DNA of 64,000 bases from Rhyzopertha dominica. Taxonomy: Eukaryota; Arthropoda; Insecta; Coleoptera; Bostrichidae. The position numbers and the translations under genes are program-made. The notes under the pieces are model-generated. The model saw nothing but the letters and a program-made list of their open reading frames with translations. It did no database searches and was not told the DNA's origin. Positions 1-11,284 of this stretch are shown one piece after another (position 1 is the first letter of the stretch; every line of letters begins with the position of its first letter). The DNA lies in NCBI GenBank assembly GCA_025024175.1, contig QCXZ01000064.1:49683325-49747324 (forward strand). Direction: 5' to 3'.

Positions 1-143
1 TTAGTTCTTGAGGTTACAGTCTGAAAGGCTTGTCTATTGAAGTATTTCGCATTTATTCAAGAACATCTCGTGGGTTTTAAGACAACATTTGTGTGTACTG
101 TGTAGGTCAGTCGGCGACGGACGGCGTATTGCCATTACTATCT

Positions 144-1282
144 TAAGACGCTGAATGGCAGTAAGAATTAGCTGACGCTATAGTGACTTCTATTCCTTAT
201 CGCAGCCTAACGTATGTGTACTTAACTTAATGCAATTGCGGCATATTTCTCTGCGTCCTTAAAAACCACACTCCCTTTTAAAACATAAAAAACATGCCCA
301 TGGTCCTTCTGAGCCATAGCATTGTCTTTGTTAAAAAGAGCAATAAAATGTAATAATAATTGATGCTTAAAACTCATATAGGTATGTATGTACAATTTAT
401 AACACAAACAAAAACTAGAACGAACAGTGCAAGTACAATGAATAAAAATGTTAGGCAAAAAAATATTGTAGGTACGTATTAATTGACAGCTACGTAGAAA
501 CGAAAACCTACCGACCCCTCAGTGGGCACTTCCACGAGATTTAGCATTCGACCTATTTAGGTCTACATTACATACTGCAATGATCTTTTTCTTTTGCGAC
601 AAATTGAATATCCCACTGTTTTCACGGCCTACCAGCTTGCAATCTTCTTGCGCCAGGAGCCAGTCCAGGTCTAATTTTCCTACGACTGATTGATCTCGGT
701 TGAACGCGAATTGTTCGTTTTATGGGTTGAAATTTTTGGTAGTGTTAATAAAATTAATTAGATCACGGTGAGTTACAATTTTATTCAAAGTTTTATTAAA
801 TTTTGTGATTGCATTTGTCATTTCAACAGTTCCTGCGCGCAACGACATCTGATATCCTCTGCAAGTTCTGCGATAACTCATTTACAGTCTTACAATGGAC
901 AACAGATAGATCTGTTTCAGTTGCGTTTTTATGTTTCCTCTCAATGGTTAATAAATAATTGACCGTTAGAGCCACCATTGTCACTCGGCTGAAAGTGTAT
1001 CGTATTATGTAGAACTAAATTGGACGTTCCTAGGTAAGACGACATGATAGTATAAAATTCTGGTGATATATCTTCACCCAAAGCGATTTCAGCAAAGATT
1101 TTCCTGTCTTCTTTACTGATTTATATGAAGCTTCTTAGGGTTATATCACAAATGTTCTGTATGGCACAGAGCAATTTGAAACGAACTGTTCATTATGAAC
1201 ACATGCGTTAGGCTGCGATAAGGAATGTACTAATAGATGTCACTAAAGCGTGAGTCAATTGTTACTGTGCTCTAGCGTCTCC
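144..1282. mobile_element. Non-autonomous TIR element (unnamed)
   Basis: An imperfect inverted repeat of about 75-85 bp bounds this 1.1 kb segment. The left arm is about 145-218 and the right arm about 1197-1282. Both arms begin with AGACGCT and share the core ATTCCTTATCGCAGCCTAAC; the right arm carries the same core in reverse complement near 1205-1227. The interior shows no credible transposase. It is best read as a non-autonomous DNA transposon of unknown superfamily. I cannot define a target-site duplication, so the exact ends are uncertain. Confidence 0.6.
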
Positions 1283-2914
1283 AGAAACTGCATCGCAGTA
1301 AGGTTTGTCTGTATTGCCATAATCTTGCTTTGCTGCAATGATTATCCGTGCTGCACTGTAGTAAATAATGCCAATACGCAGCCGGACGATGCATGGGACG
1401 CGTGTTTCTTTGAACGCCCAAGCTGGTCACGTACCTGGAGCGTGATGGTTGATTTATTTTATTAGTTCTTGTTAGAAGTATTGGAACTGAAAGAACACAA
1501 ATGATGCATGTAGTTAGATTAAAGTGATTTTTCTGGTAGTTGGAGAGTTCGAGTTTGTAGGAACCAAAAATCAGATGTTTGTGTTTTCTGTTTGCCACGT
1601 GTTAGAGGTTTTGATGAAAACCAAAATGTAAACATTGTGGAGGGGTGATTTTAGAGACGGTAAGGAAATGAGAAACAGAAAAGACGCTTCGTAGATAACC
1701 GATGTCACAATTAGTTGACTTTGGGTATTACTGTAACTGCAACTTTCAATTTACGTATGTTTTGCATTCATGTAGGTTTTATTGTAATTTATTAATATTG
1801 TTCGTGGTATTTGTCGATACCTTATGATGGTTTTTGTCCTTAGTGAAGTGTTATTCAAAGAAGCAGTTATAGTAAGCTTGTCTTAATTGTCTTTCATGTT
1901 TATTCTGGTTCTATTTTTTTATTTTTTTTTATTGTACTAAGCCAGCTATTGTGAGATCTGGGTTCTCAAACGGGTATAAAGTGAGGTAGTATTGAGTAAT
2001 TTCGTGCTGCATGGATTTTTGATCTGAGTTAATGACTAGTTGTAAGGGTCTATTATCACCAATGTTTCCTTCTACAACTTTGTGCTCTGATGACTTTGAA
2101 TGGGTTTTTAATATCTCGTTGTAAAGGCAAATGTTTAAGCTGCAGGGTACCTATATTTAATCGATTTTTAAATAATAGCTTTATTTTAATTACAAATCTG
2201 CTTAAAAAACGAATAAAATAAAAAACACTCAACTTTACATGATGTTTACGAGGAATGAAGGCCACGTTTTTAATTTTTATTCAGTAGACCCTGCAGTTTA
2301 ATTCTTTATTTACCTGTTGGCAAAATTTTGCGATGTTTATGTAATTATTATTTGAGCATTACATGGACAAACTTTATAATTTGAGTGTATAAAGCCAATG
2401 ACCTCTGTTTTCTTGCAGGGGGGTAAAGAATGCTGTAAGGGGTAGTAGAGACACACAGGATCCCTCTTAATCATGATGCAGGTTCCTACCCCACGTTGGC
2501 AAATGATAGGCGAAAGGTGTTATAGAAATATCGCTTCATTAATGTCTTGATGTTTGTCTTCTCGAACGTTATTTACCTATTTAATACCCCACAACTGCCG
2601 ACTTATTTCGTGTTCATAATTCGTTTGTTAATAAATATTATGAGTGGATTTGTGTGTTTTATTTTGTCTCACGTCCTTGTTGCTCTTTTCTCATATGTAT
2701 GTCGGTAATAAAGAACTTTCTGGGGTCTGCAATGGTCTATCTTTTCTGTAACACAACCAATACGGTGCTGTTTCGCGTAAATTTGACGATCACGTTTCCG
2801 TGATTATTTTATATATGTTCATTATTTGTGGCCACATTTTGGTTTGCCATGTAATCAATACTTCTTTACAAATTTCATCGAACGTGGCTTTTGCGTAGAC
2901 CCCTATTATAGCTA
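1283..2914. other. AT-rich non-coding stretch
   Basis: I see no gene, repeat pair or recognisable transposon here. Short homopolymer-rich runs occur near 1910-1935. Open frames are short and unlike proteins. The region lies downstream of the minus-strand host exon at 10443-10651, so it may be intron or 3' flank. Confidence 0.5.
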
Positions 2915-3090
2915 CTCAGTGTAGTTTAGGTCTAGTGCAGACAGCATGGTATATAACTGTTTTTGCCTATACTCATATACCAAAAAATTGGCATGATGTT
3001 AGCAGAAAAGTAGATGACAATGTAATCTGTCAGCAATAAACTGACATGATGACAAAGTCACCTCGCTGCCTTAACTGGTACTATCTACTT
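2915..3090. repeat. Copy 1 of an interspersed hairpin repeat
   Basis: This segment is homologous to 52676-52880 and, over its first part, to 59845-59905. Shared blocks include GTGTAGTTTAGGT, a variable stretch, then TTTTGCCTATAC, and further on CTGTCAGCAAT and AACTGACATGATGA followed by AAAG.CACCT. This copy has only one arm of the hairpin seen at 52.8 kb. It is non-coding and MITE-like or SINE-like. Confidence 0.6.
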
Positions 3091-5690
3091 CCGAAATTAA
3101 AAAAAAATCCAAATATCCAGATTTTTTTATATGTCGAAAAGTTTTTACTGTTTCTTATAGATCTTATTACGTAGAATCAAATATGCAAATTATTGGTATA
3201 TAGATATATATAGATAAACCATTATCACTTTTTATGCATTTTATGCTCCTTTTTCTAATTTTTGAATGTTTTGAGTTACAAGGTGCGGATATAATTGGTG
3301 AAAGACCGCTGAATAATACAAGGGCTTGGAAGGGTCACACAAAAGTAAAAATAAGATACAATACCAAATACTAACGGCCATTGACATATGTTAATGAGAG
3401 TTGCTAGATGGTAGCTGCTAATTTGTATCTGTCAATTGCCGGTTATTAACTGGCAGTAATTAGCATTAGCATTGCATTAAAAAATAGTATGAATTTGTAG
3501 TGGGTATAATTGTGTGTTAATATCAATGTCTAGACTCTTATTATGGTGACTGCAACACAAATAAAGTTAGTGAGGATCTCCAGTGCACCCAATTAAAAAT
3601 GAAATCAAGAATGATATTTGGAAAATCAGCAAAATTATATTAAATGGAGTTGTGCATATCAACTATTGCAACTCTTGATTTAGTTACATAAGAACAATGA
3701 ATGCACATTTATCAGTGGTAATAAAATTAGCAACTGCACCTTTTTGTAAGCGTGTAAAAAATAAACAGTTTGTGGGATACATCATTTTCTCTAATCCTCT
3801 CAATTTTGTTTTCTACCTTCTGAATGTTCATTATCTCCCAATATGCTTAATACCGACCTTAAAACCAACCTTAGCAGCGCAAAAATACCTCTGCACAAGG
3901 AAACCATGACATATATGGTGTAAACAATTACAAGGTAGAGCTACAATAAGTGTAAGTGTGCTACATTTATTTTCATTTTAACACTACCTATATAGCGCAA
4001 ATAAGCGTGATATAGCGTTTTTTTTTTCAATGGGAGTAATTCAATAACAGATGTCTCAAAGAATCTTTAGAAGATTCGTTTTATCACGACTATTTCAAAA
4101 CAGTGAGGTGGGATTCCTTGAAACATCTGGTATATGTTTTATACTGTGTGCCTCATGTAAAACTAATAAACATACACATGGGATATCGTATGGATGGAAA
4201 CGGTCCAATAACAAGGACTGTTAAGTTTAGAACAAAGACGTTCGTTCGGACAAGTGAATTTTTATTTTTGAGTAAATAAAAGTATTTAAAGTAAGTTGGA
4301 AATCAACTCCGACATAGTTTAAAATGAGTTTCAATTATTAGGGGGTGGTACTTCTTTAATTAAGGCAAACTACAATTTTCTGACTTTAAGCTTTGTATAG
4401 TTTATTGTAATAACTCCTGAACAATACCTGACAGACCCCATTTATGGGGTAAAAATTGAGCCTGTTTTTGCGTTTCTACTCACAGTGTCTTATTGACAGT
4501 TACGACTTTTACACGCCTTTAGCCTCATTATTGGTATTTAGTTTGAACAAAGGTCTGTGATATTTAGCCAAATATCAACCACAGGGTATTTTGGAAAAAA
4601 ATTATATGTGTTTTTCTGGGCAGATTCAAAGCAGGCACACAGCATAAAAATAAGAAAAAAATATTTTAAAGGATCGCCTTTTATGATTCAGCCTAATCAG
4701 ATCAGTTGAGTAGGTACATCCTAAGTAAGCCGTGAGTCAACTATTATTCCTACGAAATTTACCTTAAAAGACGTATTACGGTTTGGAATGTAAAATAAAT
4801 AAAGTGTCAATAGGTTGAACAAATTCGTTATTTTTTATGATTGATATGGTTACTGACACTCTTTATGTCTGTATATGTTTTTCACACTGTGGGTAATAGA
4901 CAGTCAGTATCGTGCACGAAAACAATTGAAGCTAAGAATACACCACACCAATGGAAAGGAGACAGCTTACGATGGCGTTCGGGGCCTAAGAACGTTACTA
5001 TTTTGTTCTCATTCTAGACTAGCTTATCATAATATTACAACGTATTCTAGACTAAGTGACACACTGAGTGCGGTAGATTAAGTGTAGAAATTTCTTTTTG
5101 TCTCGGCAATTGTTATTTTCAATCTTATAGCCTAGGTTCGAAAGGAACCATAAATAGTTGTTCTATACATTTACGAATATTCTTGAAAACAAAAAAAAAT
5201 ATTATAAAATCTATCATATACTCATATTGGTATTTGTTTTCAGGGCGTCAGTGACTCAGATATTAAGGATTAAAGACTCTGACTGACTTATCGGTAAAAG
5301 ACCTTAAGAATAATGGTGGACCTGGAGATGTCTTACTCTTTCGAAGAACGTCTGTTTGTTTACTCTGGTAGTTTGAAAGCTAATCAGATTCGAACGACCA
5401 ACGCTAGACAGCTCAGATAAAACAAGTACCAGTACATAAAAATTAGTGTACAATGTTTTTCTTATCTCAATCAGAAGTCTATATTACATATTCTCTTTTT
5501 GTGAACTAGAGACTGTAAGTATTTCATTAGCACAAAACAGTTATTGTTAAGAAAAATATAATAAAAAAATGTTTTATAAGTACGCTTATTCTGCTGCACT
5601 CTGCATTAACAGAAAGGAAGATGTAGTAACTAGTATTGACAATACATTGTCACATAATATCTGAAATAATTACTTAGGAAAGAGCATATA
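3091..5690. other. AT-rich non-coding stretch
   Basis: No coding region, RNA gene or paired repeat could be supported. Several A/T runs are present. Open frames such as the one near 3697-3909 are short and carry no motif. Confidence 0.5.
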
Positions 5691-7487
5691 GAGTCGTTAT
5701 AAAGTATGGAACCAGCAGGATATTACAGGTTCTGTTCGACCGACTTTTCTGAAATTGTATTATGGTTAATTAAAATGAATTTTCTGGAATTTTTTCAACT
5801 CCGTATCAGCTCTCATTTCCGAGATATGGGGGCAAGTAGCATTTTTTTAAATGGGAAGGCTGGTCAAAAGGCACATCATTGAAAAGGATATTTCTTCCTG
5901 ATTTCAAAAATGTATCGCACTTTATAGCTTCTGAGTTAAGAAAATTGTGATAACAAACTTGGGTCTTGCAAAAAACTTTGGGATAAAAATTATATTTGTT
6001 ATCGCTAAGTAAGAACAAAAATTCCAGGTGTCTCCAGTTTCCTCGTGACCAGTGATAATTTTCTTCGACTATGTTATGTGCAATCGCAATGCCTCAGTTA
6101 ACTGAACATGACCACATCGAAATTTGATGGTGACTGGTTATGCAAATAGAAGGTGAAGTTATTAGAAACTAGTTGTACTCTACAATGTAATTCATGAAGA
6201 TCATGAACCAATTGCCAGTTCAACAGTTATTAAAACATTGCAACGTTTTGACGAATCCGGTGGTGTTAAAAATCGTCTAAAACCAGGACGTCCAAAGGTT
6301 GCTACGAGTGAGGAAAGTAGCTTGAATGTTCTTTTAGATGCACAAGTGAATCCTAAGTGTTCCGTGCAACAGAAAATTTTGAAAAAAGAGAAGTTTCATC
6401 CATACAAAATTCACTTATTACAAGAACTGAGCGAAGATGATTTCGATCGTAGGATAGAATTTTGCTGAACTGCTATGAACATGATAGAAGAAGATAGAAA
6501 CTTTTTAAATTGGATTATGTTTTCTGATGAAGCGACTTTTTGCCTTAATGGTAATGTGAATAGACATAATTGCAGATATTGGTCAGACACAAATCCACAT
6601 TGGATGGATATTTGAATGAGTTCAACTATTTACAGCTCTCGCGCGAACACATTACACCAGAACTTATTCGCCTGTCCCCTAATCATGAAAATGCTGCGCG
6701 TACTTCTGAACAAATATGGTTTCAACAAGATGGTGCACTGCCCCATTTTGCAGTCAATGTTCGTGGATATTTGAATGAGACATTTACCAGACAGATGGAA
6801 TGGTAAGCGCAGAGCGATAGAATGGCCAGCACGGTTCCCTGATCTGACGCCGCTTGATTTTTTCCTGTGGGGGTATCTGAAAAATTATATTTATGCTGAT
6901 CGGCCACATAGTGTAGAAGATTTAAAAGGACGAATCAGGGCAGAAATTTAAAACTTACCTCTAAATATGCTACAAAGAATATTAAAAAACTTTTACTCAA
7001 GGCTGCATTACTGCCAGGAAGTAAATGGGGAACATTTTGATCTTCTGTAATGTAAATCTGAAAAATATTGCATTGTTCACGGAATCACGTAAATTGATCA
7101 GACCAGACGAAACTTATCAGTCAAGAAAAATTGATAATACCTGGCTTTTTTTGTCTATTTTAGCGATAAACAAAATTGTTTTCACTCCATTCGTTCTTTG
7201 TGAGGCTCAATTATTGTAATTACACTTTTCTCAACTCAGAAGCAATAAATTGTACAAGTGTGATACATTTTTGAAATCAAGAAAAAATATCCTTTTCAAT
7301 GATGTGCCGCTTGACCCCCCTTCCCATTAAAAAAAGCAACTTGCGCCCCTATCTCGAAAACGAGAGCTGATAGGGAGTTAAAAAATTCCAGAAAATGCGT
7401 TTTAATTACCCATAGGCACAATTTCAGAAAAATCGGTCAAACAGAACCTGATATGTCCTGCTGGTTCCATACTTTGTAACGACCGTG
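5691..7487 (+). mobile_element. Mariner/IS630-type DNA transposon with long TIRs
   Basis: This is a complete but dead element of about 1.8 kb. Terminal inverted repeats of roughly 330 bp (about 5691-6032 and 7137-7487) flank a decayed transposase. Both termini share the outer motif TCGTTA(T/C)AAAGTATGGAACC, written here in alternative form, and long inner blocks such as CATCATTGAAAAGGATATTT. The right end abuts TA at 7488-7489 and the left end abuts TA at 5689-5690, consistent with the TA target duplication of Tc1/mariner elements. Such long TIRs are unusual for classical mariners. Confidence 0.85.
6190..7045 (+). pseudogene. Mariner/Tc3-like transposase, broken
   Basis: This is the remnant of a DDE transposase that would cut and paste the surrounding element. 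In order, one sees a helix-turn-helix part (HEPIASSTVIKTLQRFDES, then LKPGRPKVAT), a segment ending EFC followed by a TGA stop at 6466-6468, the first acidic motif [10 protein letters not shown], the stretch [15 protein letters not shown], the second acidic motif FQQDGALPHF near 6720-6750, and the third region PDLTPLDFFLWGYLKNY near 6838-6890. The end is NGEHFDLL. Frames shift around 6600 and 6790, and a further stop follows RGRIRAEI-like sequence at about 6950. About 40 codons, including the usual NVWAGI region, are missing between NPHW and LDGYLNE, so the copy is internally deleted. It cannot encode an active enzyme. Confidence 0.88.
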
Positions 7488-8194
7488 TATATGCATTATC
7501 ACTTCTTCTTCACTTCTCACTTCTCTTGTAAGTTAAATCTGATTATAACGTTCTTCTGCCTTCTACGCCACGAGGGTAAAGTGTAGTCACTTCAAACAGG
7601 TATTTAAAACATCAAGAAGAGTAGATACTCAAAAAACAAATAACATCAATTTACTCACTATCTCGGGTTTCCATGGAAATTGCTGTCAAAATAATTACCA
7701 CGCAGTAATTTTGAAATATGGTGTTGGTTAAGTATAATACAAATTTACATTTCAGATTTCTAGTAAACAGCATTTTCGTTAAATTGCGACAATTAATTGA
7801 TTACTTGGTTCTTAGCACCAATTTCTTACATTTTATCGACAAACCATGGAACTCTTAGCTGTTTCTTAAAATAAACCTGAATTAGCGCGACCTTTTGTTC
7901 GAATTGATTACTAGTATCAGAATGTAGGCGCTGAATGTTCGCAACAATATAAAGAAAAGACACAATCGTGAACGATTCCCAGAAGGGTATTGTAAAACAA
8001 CAATTAACTTCACTGCTTATTCCAGCCAAACTACGTGTGATAAAACAAGACAACCGTGTAAGTTAAGCACGTGGAAATTTGTATATTAGATAATTTAGTT
8101 ATTTCTTAGCCTAGAAATGCACCCACCTAGCTAGAACGTATGCTTTGTCTTTATTTGAAAACCTAATAGATCAAGAACATGCTTTGAATATTAA
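7488..8194. other. Non-coding stretch
   Basis: Nothing recognisable. A short pyrimidine-rich run (CTTCTTCTTCACTTCTC) lies near 7501-7525. Minus-strand open frames are short and motif-free. Confidence 0.45.
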
Positions 8195-8420
8195 TACAGG
8201 GTGTTCCAAACTGTGTAACCTATTAAAAGTTTATAGAAATTGGGAATATTTGGAACCTGAAAGTTTGGATTTATAAGTTTTCAACTATGAACTTCCCATT
8301 TAAGATATTTTTAGTTTTGCTGAAAATCCTGGTTTACCTGATGGAGACATTAACTTCGTTATTTTAAATAAAATACTCTGCATATTATAGCGCGTTTTTG
8401 TGTTCATTAGTGTTCAATTC
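8195..8420 (+). mobile_element. Possible solitary Tc1/mariner-type TIR end
   Basis: The sequence ATACAGGGTGTTCCAAA at about 8197-8213 is the form of terminus commonly found on insect Tc1/mariner elements next to a TA site. No matching opposite end or transposase was seen nearby, so this would be a truncated remnant. The right limit is arbitrary. Confidence 0.35.
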
Positions 8421-10442
8421 TAAGCTAACCTTATCAACAACACTTGTGGTCTGCCGTTTTGGCGTTGTTGAACATTTTATGAAAAAAAATAACACGTACA
8501 CTGTTTACGTCAATTAAAAATATTTCTGGAAAAAATGCATAGTAATTATTAAAAGTTTGATTATTTTCTGTTAGATCAAAACTGTGATATACCACTGTAT
8601 ACATCGATAAATTCAATCACGTATAACTTGATTTTTTTAAATAGAACATTATATTTATTTGTATGTCATTAAATGAATGTTTCACAACTTTGCAATAGAT
8701 ACCAGGTTGTAGGTACGTATTTCTTATAATTTATGAAAAAATTACAAAAAATGAAACTTATATACCTTTCTTGTGCGTATTACCTGCATATATTGATTGT
8801 CAATTGTTTTGTACACTTTGTTAAATGACGTAGTGTTACAACGTTTAGCACATTGTTTCTTATAATTAGGAGGGTTTCGATAAATTTTCATATGGCTAGA
8901 TCTGCTGCTGTTTGATTTATTCATGAAAATTGTGATTTTGTACACTAAGCGAGTACTAGGTTTAGGAAACAATTTAACACCTCTGATATTTTCTTACACA
9001 TTGCTTGTGGGAAAAATAAACCATATATTCTAAGTTATATTATAAATTAATTCTACATACGTGACAAATGCGGCAAATAAATTACAAGTAGAATATGTAA
9101 AATTTATAATCGAATATTTCACATTTTCGGTCTCGTTCGGAAAAACAATTCATATGAATTCATAAACATTACATTTCGAATACAAAAACTTCAAACTGCA
9201 AACTTTTCTTTGATACTGGAAGCATATCAGAAAGTGGCATAGCTGAAAAATAAAAAAGGATACGAAAAACGTGTTAGGTTGCAAAATTGAATAAACCACT
9301 TCAACAACTAGAAATTGTAGAAAATTTCCCATACTTTAACGCAGATCAAAGTATTCTGGAGAAACGTGACAGGTTTAAGATAATAACGCATCATGTATGC
9401 ATATTTGTATATTTCCGTTACTTAGTGTGCAACAGAAACGTATAAGATGGAACGTGAGCCTAATCAATACAAAAATTGTGGTAGAGGTTTTAGACGATCC
9501 AATTTAACTGATTTTATCCGCCAGATGTAAATCATCTCCGTGAAAATGCATTCGATGAAAATGTCAATGGTCAGGGGTTTGGCTACACTACCCAAACCGG
9601 CCAATTAAACAAAATTTATGTTATTCAGGATACGTACATATTGTGATGCACTAATAACTTTGTCTAAAAGAAAGACACTTAGCAAAACCACCTCTTTAAG
9701 AAAAAGAATTTGTTGTCCTCAGATAGCTTATAAAAAATAAGTTTTTAGAGAGTTCCTTTAAAGAACGAAAAGTGCCAGGATTTATGGCATAAAAATTATG
9801 TAGACTAAAAGAACAACATATCAAAATATAGTTTGTTTACTGACTTCCTAAGAGATTTGTTGTTTGTGTACCGACATACATAAAATATGGCAGGTAGAAT
9901 TATTATAGGACGTTTTTATTTTAGATCACAATATTTGATATTTTTCGAATTTATTATTGCNATATAAATAAACAACTCTTTTCACAAACACAGTTTTAAA
10001 ACAATNCAAGGAATATTGTTAGACAGTTGCATGGTAGTTNTCTTTATACATGGATATTTCTTCCTATTAANCTTTGTAATGAATAATTAGTTCATGTTTA
10101 TCTTTTAAATAAGCACATAACACGTGTTTTCCCTTGCTTCTTTAAATAGCAAAAATTTATGCCCAGAACTCAACAAATATAAAAAGTGTCAGTTAAAAAT
10201 GTAGTATGGGCTTATTATCCGCACCTCATTCGTTTTATTCAATTAGTGTATTCTATTATACTATAGTTATTCGCTAGTATAGTGCTACTTAACTTTTCTA
10301 TCGCATTAAAAAAAATTATGGTATCTGTAAGTTTGGCTTACACGGTCATTAATTTCCTTGATTACCACTACAATAATTTGGCTGGATTATTTTAAAATAG
10401 AAGAAACTTATTAAGTTTTCAAAGAGTTAAACCTTTCCTTAC
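8421..10442. other. AT-rich stretch 3' of a host exon
   Basis: No gene or repeat structure is supported. Isolated N bases occur near 9961, 10006, 10040 and 10071. Its upper end (10442) carries the splice donor GTAAGG of the minus-strand exon at 10443-10651, so at least the upper part should be intron. Confidence 0.5.
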
Positions 10443-10651
10443 CGTGTCTAAAGCACCATCATTAATGGCGTTCGCGACTCCGTTGGGTATGTCAGCGATG
10501 TTCGAGGGCGTCAGCATAGTTTCTTGCTTGACAGCGTTTACGTGATTGGCAGCCGAACTAGTTGCAGCTCCGTTTTGCGGTTTGGTCGCATCCAGAAGGA
10601 CCTTCAACGAAGCTATGGCGTGCAGCTGCGTTGCCTTCTCGTCCACTTTGC
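10443..10651 (-). CDS. Internal coding exon of an unrecognised host gene
   Basis: This 209 bp segment is clearly richer in G+C than its surroundings. On the minus strand it is bounded by an AG acceptor after CAATCCAATTTTAG and by a GTAAGG donor at 10442-10441. Of the three frames only one is open through the segment; it starts after two leftover bases (GC) and ends at a codon boundary. It encodes about 69 residues, beginning KVDEKATQLHAIASLKVLLD, then a Ser/Ala/Asn-rich part, then NIADIPNGVANAINDGALDT. VKQE in the middle fits the sumoylation consensus. The leftover GC completes the single G left by the exon at 33120-33309. I do not recognise the protein. The exon call rests on splice signals, base composition and frame, not on a family match. 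Confidence 0.6.
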
Positions 10652-10952
10652 CTAAAATTGGATTGTTTTAGTTTCGATTTGCGGAAATAACTGCACACAT
10701 TACAATAAACCAACTACTTGTAGAGACCATCATTCATTACGCGACGTTGATATAATAAATACTCACCACCGCAGGTCATACAACGCTGTTCTAAGTTTCT
10801 ACTGTTAGAGCAACTTGCTAATAACATATAACATTATATGGGGTGCCTAAAGCTTGCATAATAACTCCATATCTTAGATCGAGTTAAAGATATCGAATAA
10901 TTACGTTAGATGCACTTTCGTAAAAACTGAATCTTTATTCATATTTTAGTGG

Positions 10953-10984
10953 AGGGCAGTGGTTTATCTGTATAAACCACTGCC
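10953..10984. repeat. Short perfect hairpin
   Basis: GGCAGTGGTTTAT, a four-base loop CTGT, then ATAAACCACTGCC form a 13 bp perfect stem. It lies directly against the left end of the foldback fragment at 10985, so it may mark the insertion junction. Confidence 0.6.
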
Positions 10985-11075
10985 TGTGGTCCGCCACCTA
11001 AAACTCCCCAGGCTCGTATTTGCTTTGTTTTTTTAGGTACAACCTTAAGTTGCATGTCGAATTGTAGGTAGACAA
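10985..11075 (+). mobile_element. Fragment of foldback family A (GGTCCGCCACC end)
   Basis: This is the left terminus of the family seen complete at 16604-17583 and 33786-34631. It shares GGTCCGCCACCTAAAACTCC, the following CCAGGCTCGTATTT and, after a short variable part, TTTTTTAGGTACAACCTTAA. Similarity fades after about 11075. The right arm is absent, so the copy is truncated. A non-LTR element begins about 200 bp downstream. Confidence 0.8.
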
Positions 11076-11284
11076 TTGTATTGTCAACATGTAGACAATG
11101 GTGTAGACATAGAGTAGGATGTAGATAATGTAGATGATTAAAAAAAAAACAGAAACATTCTCAAATAAAATATTGTTATAATTATTCATCCAATAAATAA
11201 CAAACAAAAACAACGTACAACAAGTAACATTTTTTACTATCATAAAAACAAAAAAAAGTCAATATGAGAAAAACAAAAATTGTA

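Noticed and set aside
1272..1598. 108-codon minus-strand frame
   Set aside because: It overlaps the right TIR of the element at 144-1282 and has no protein-like motif.
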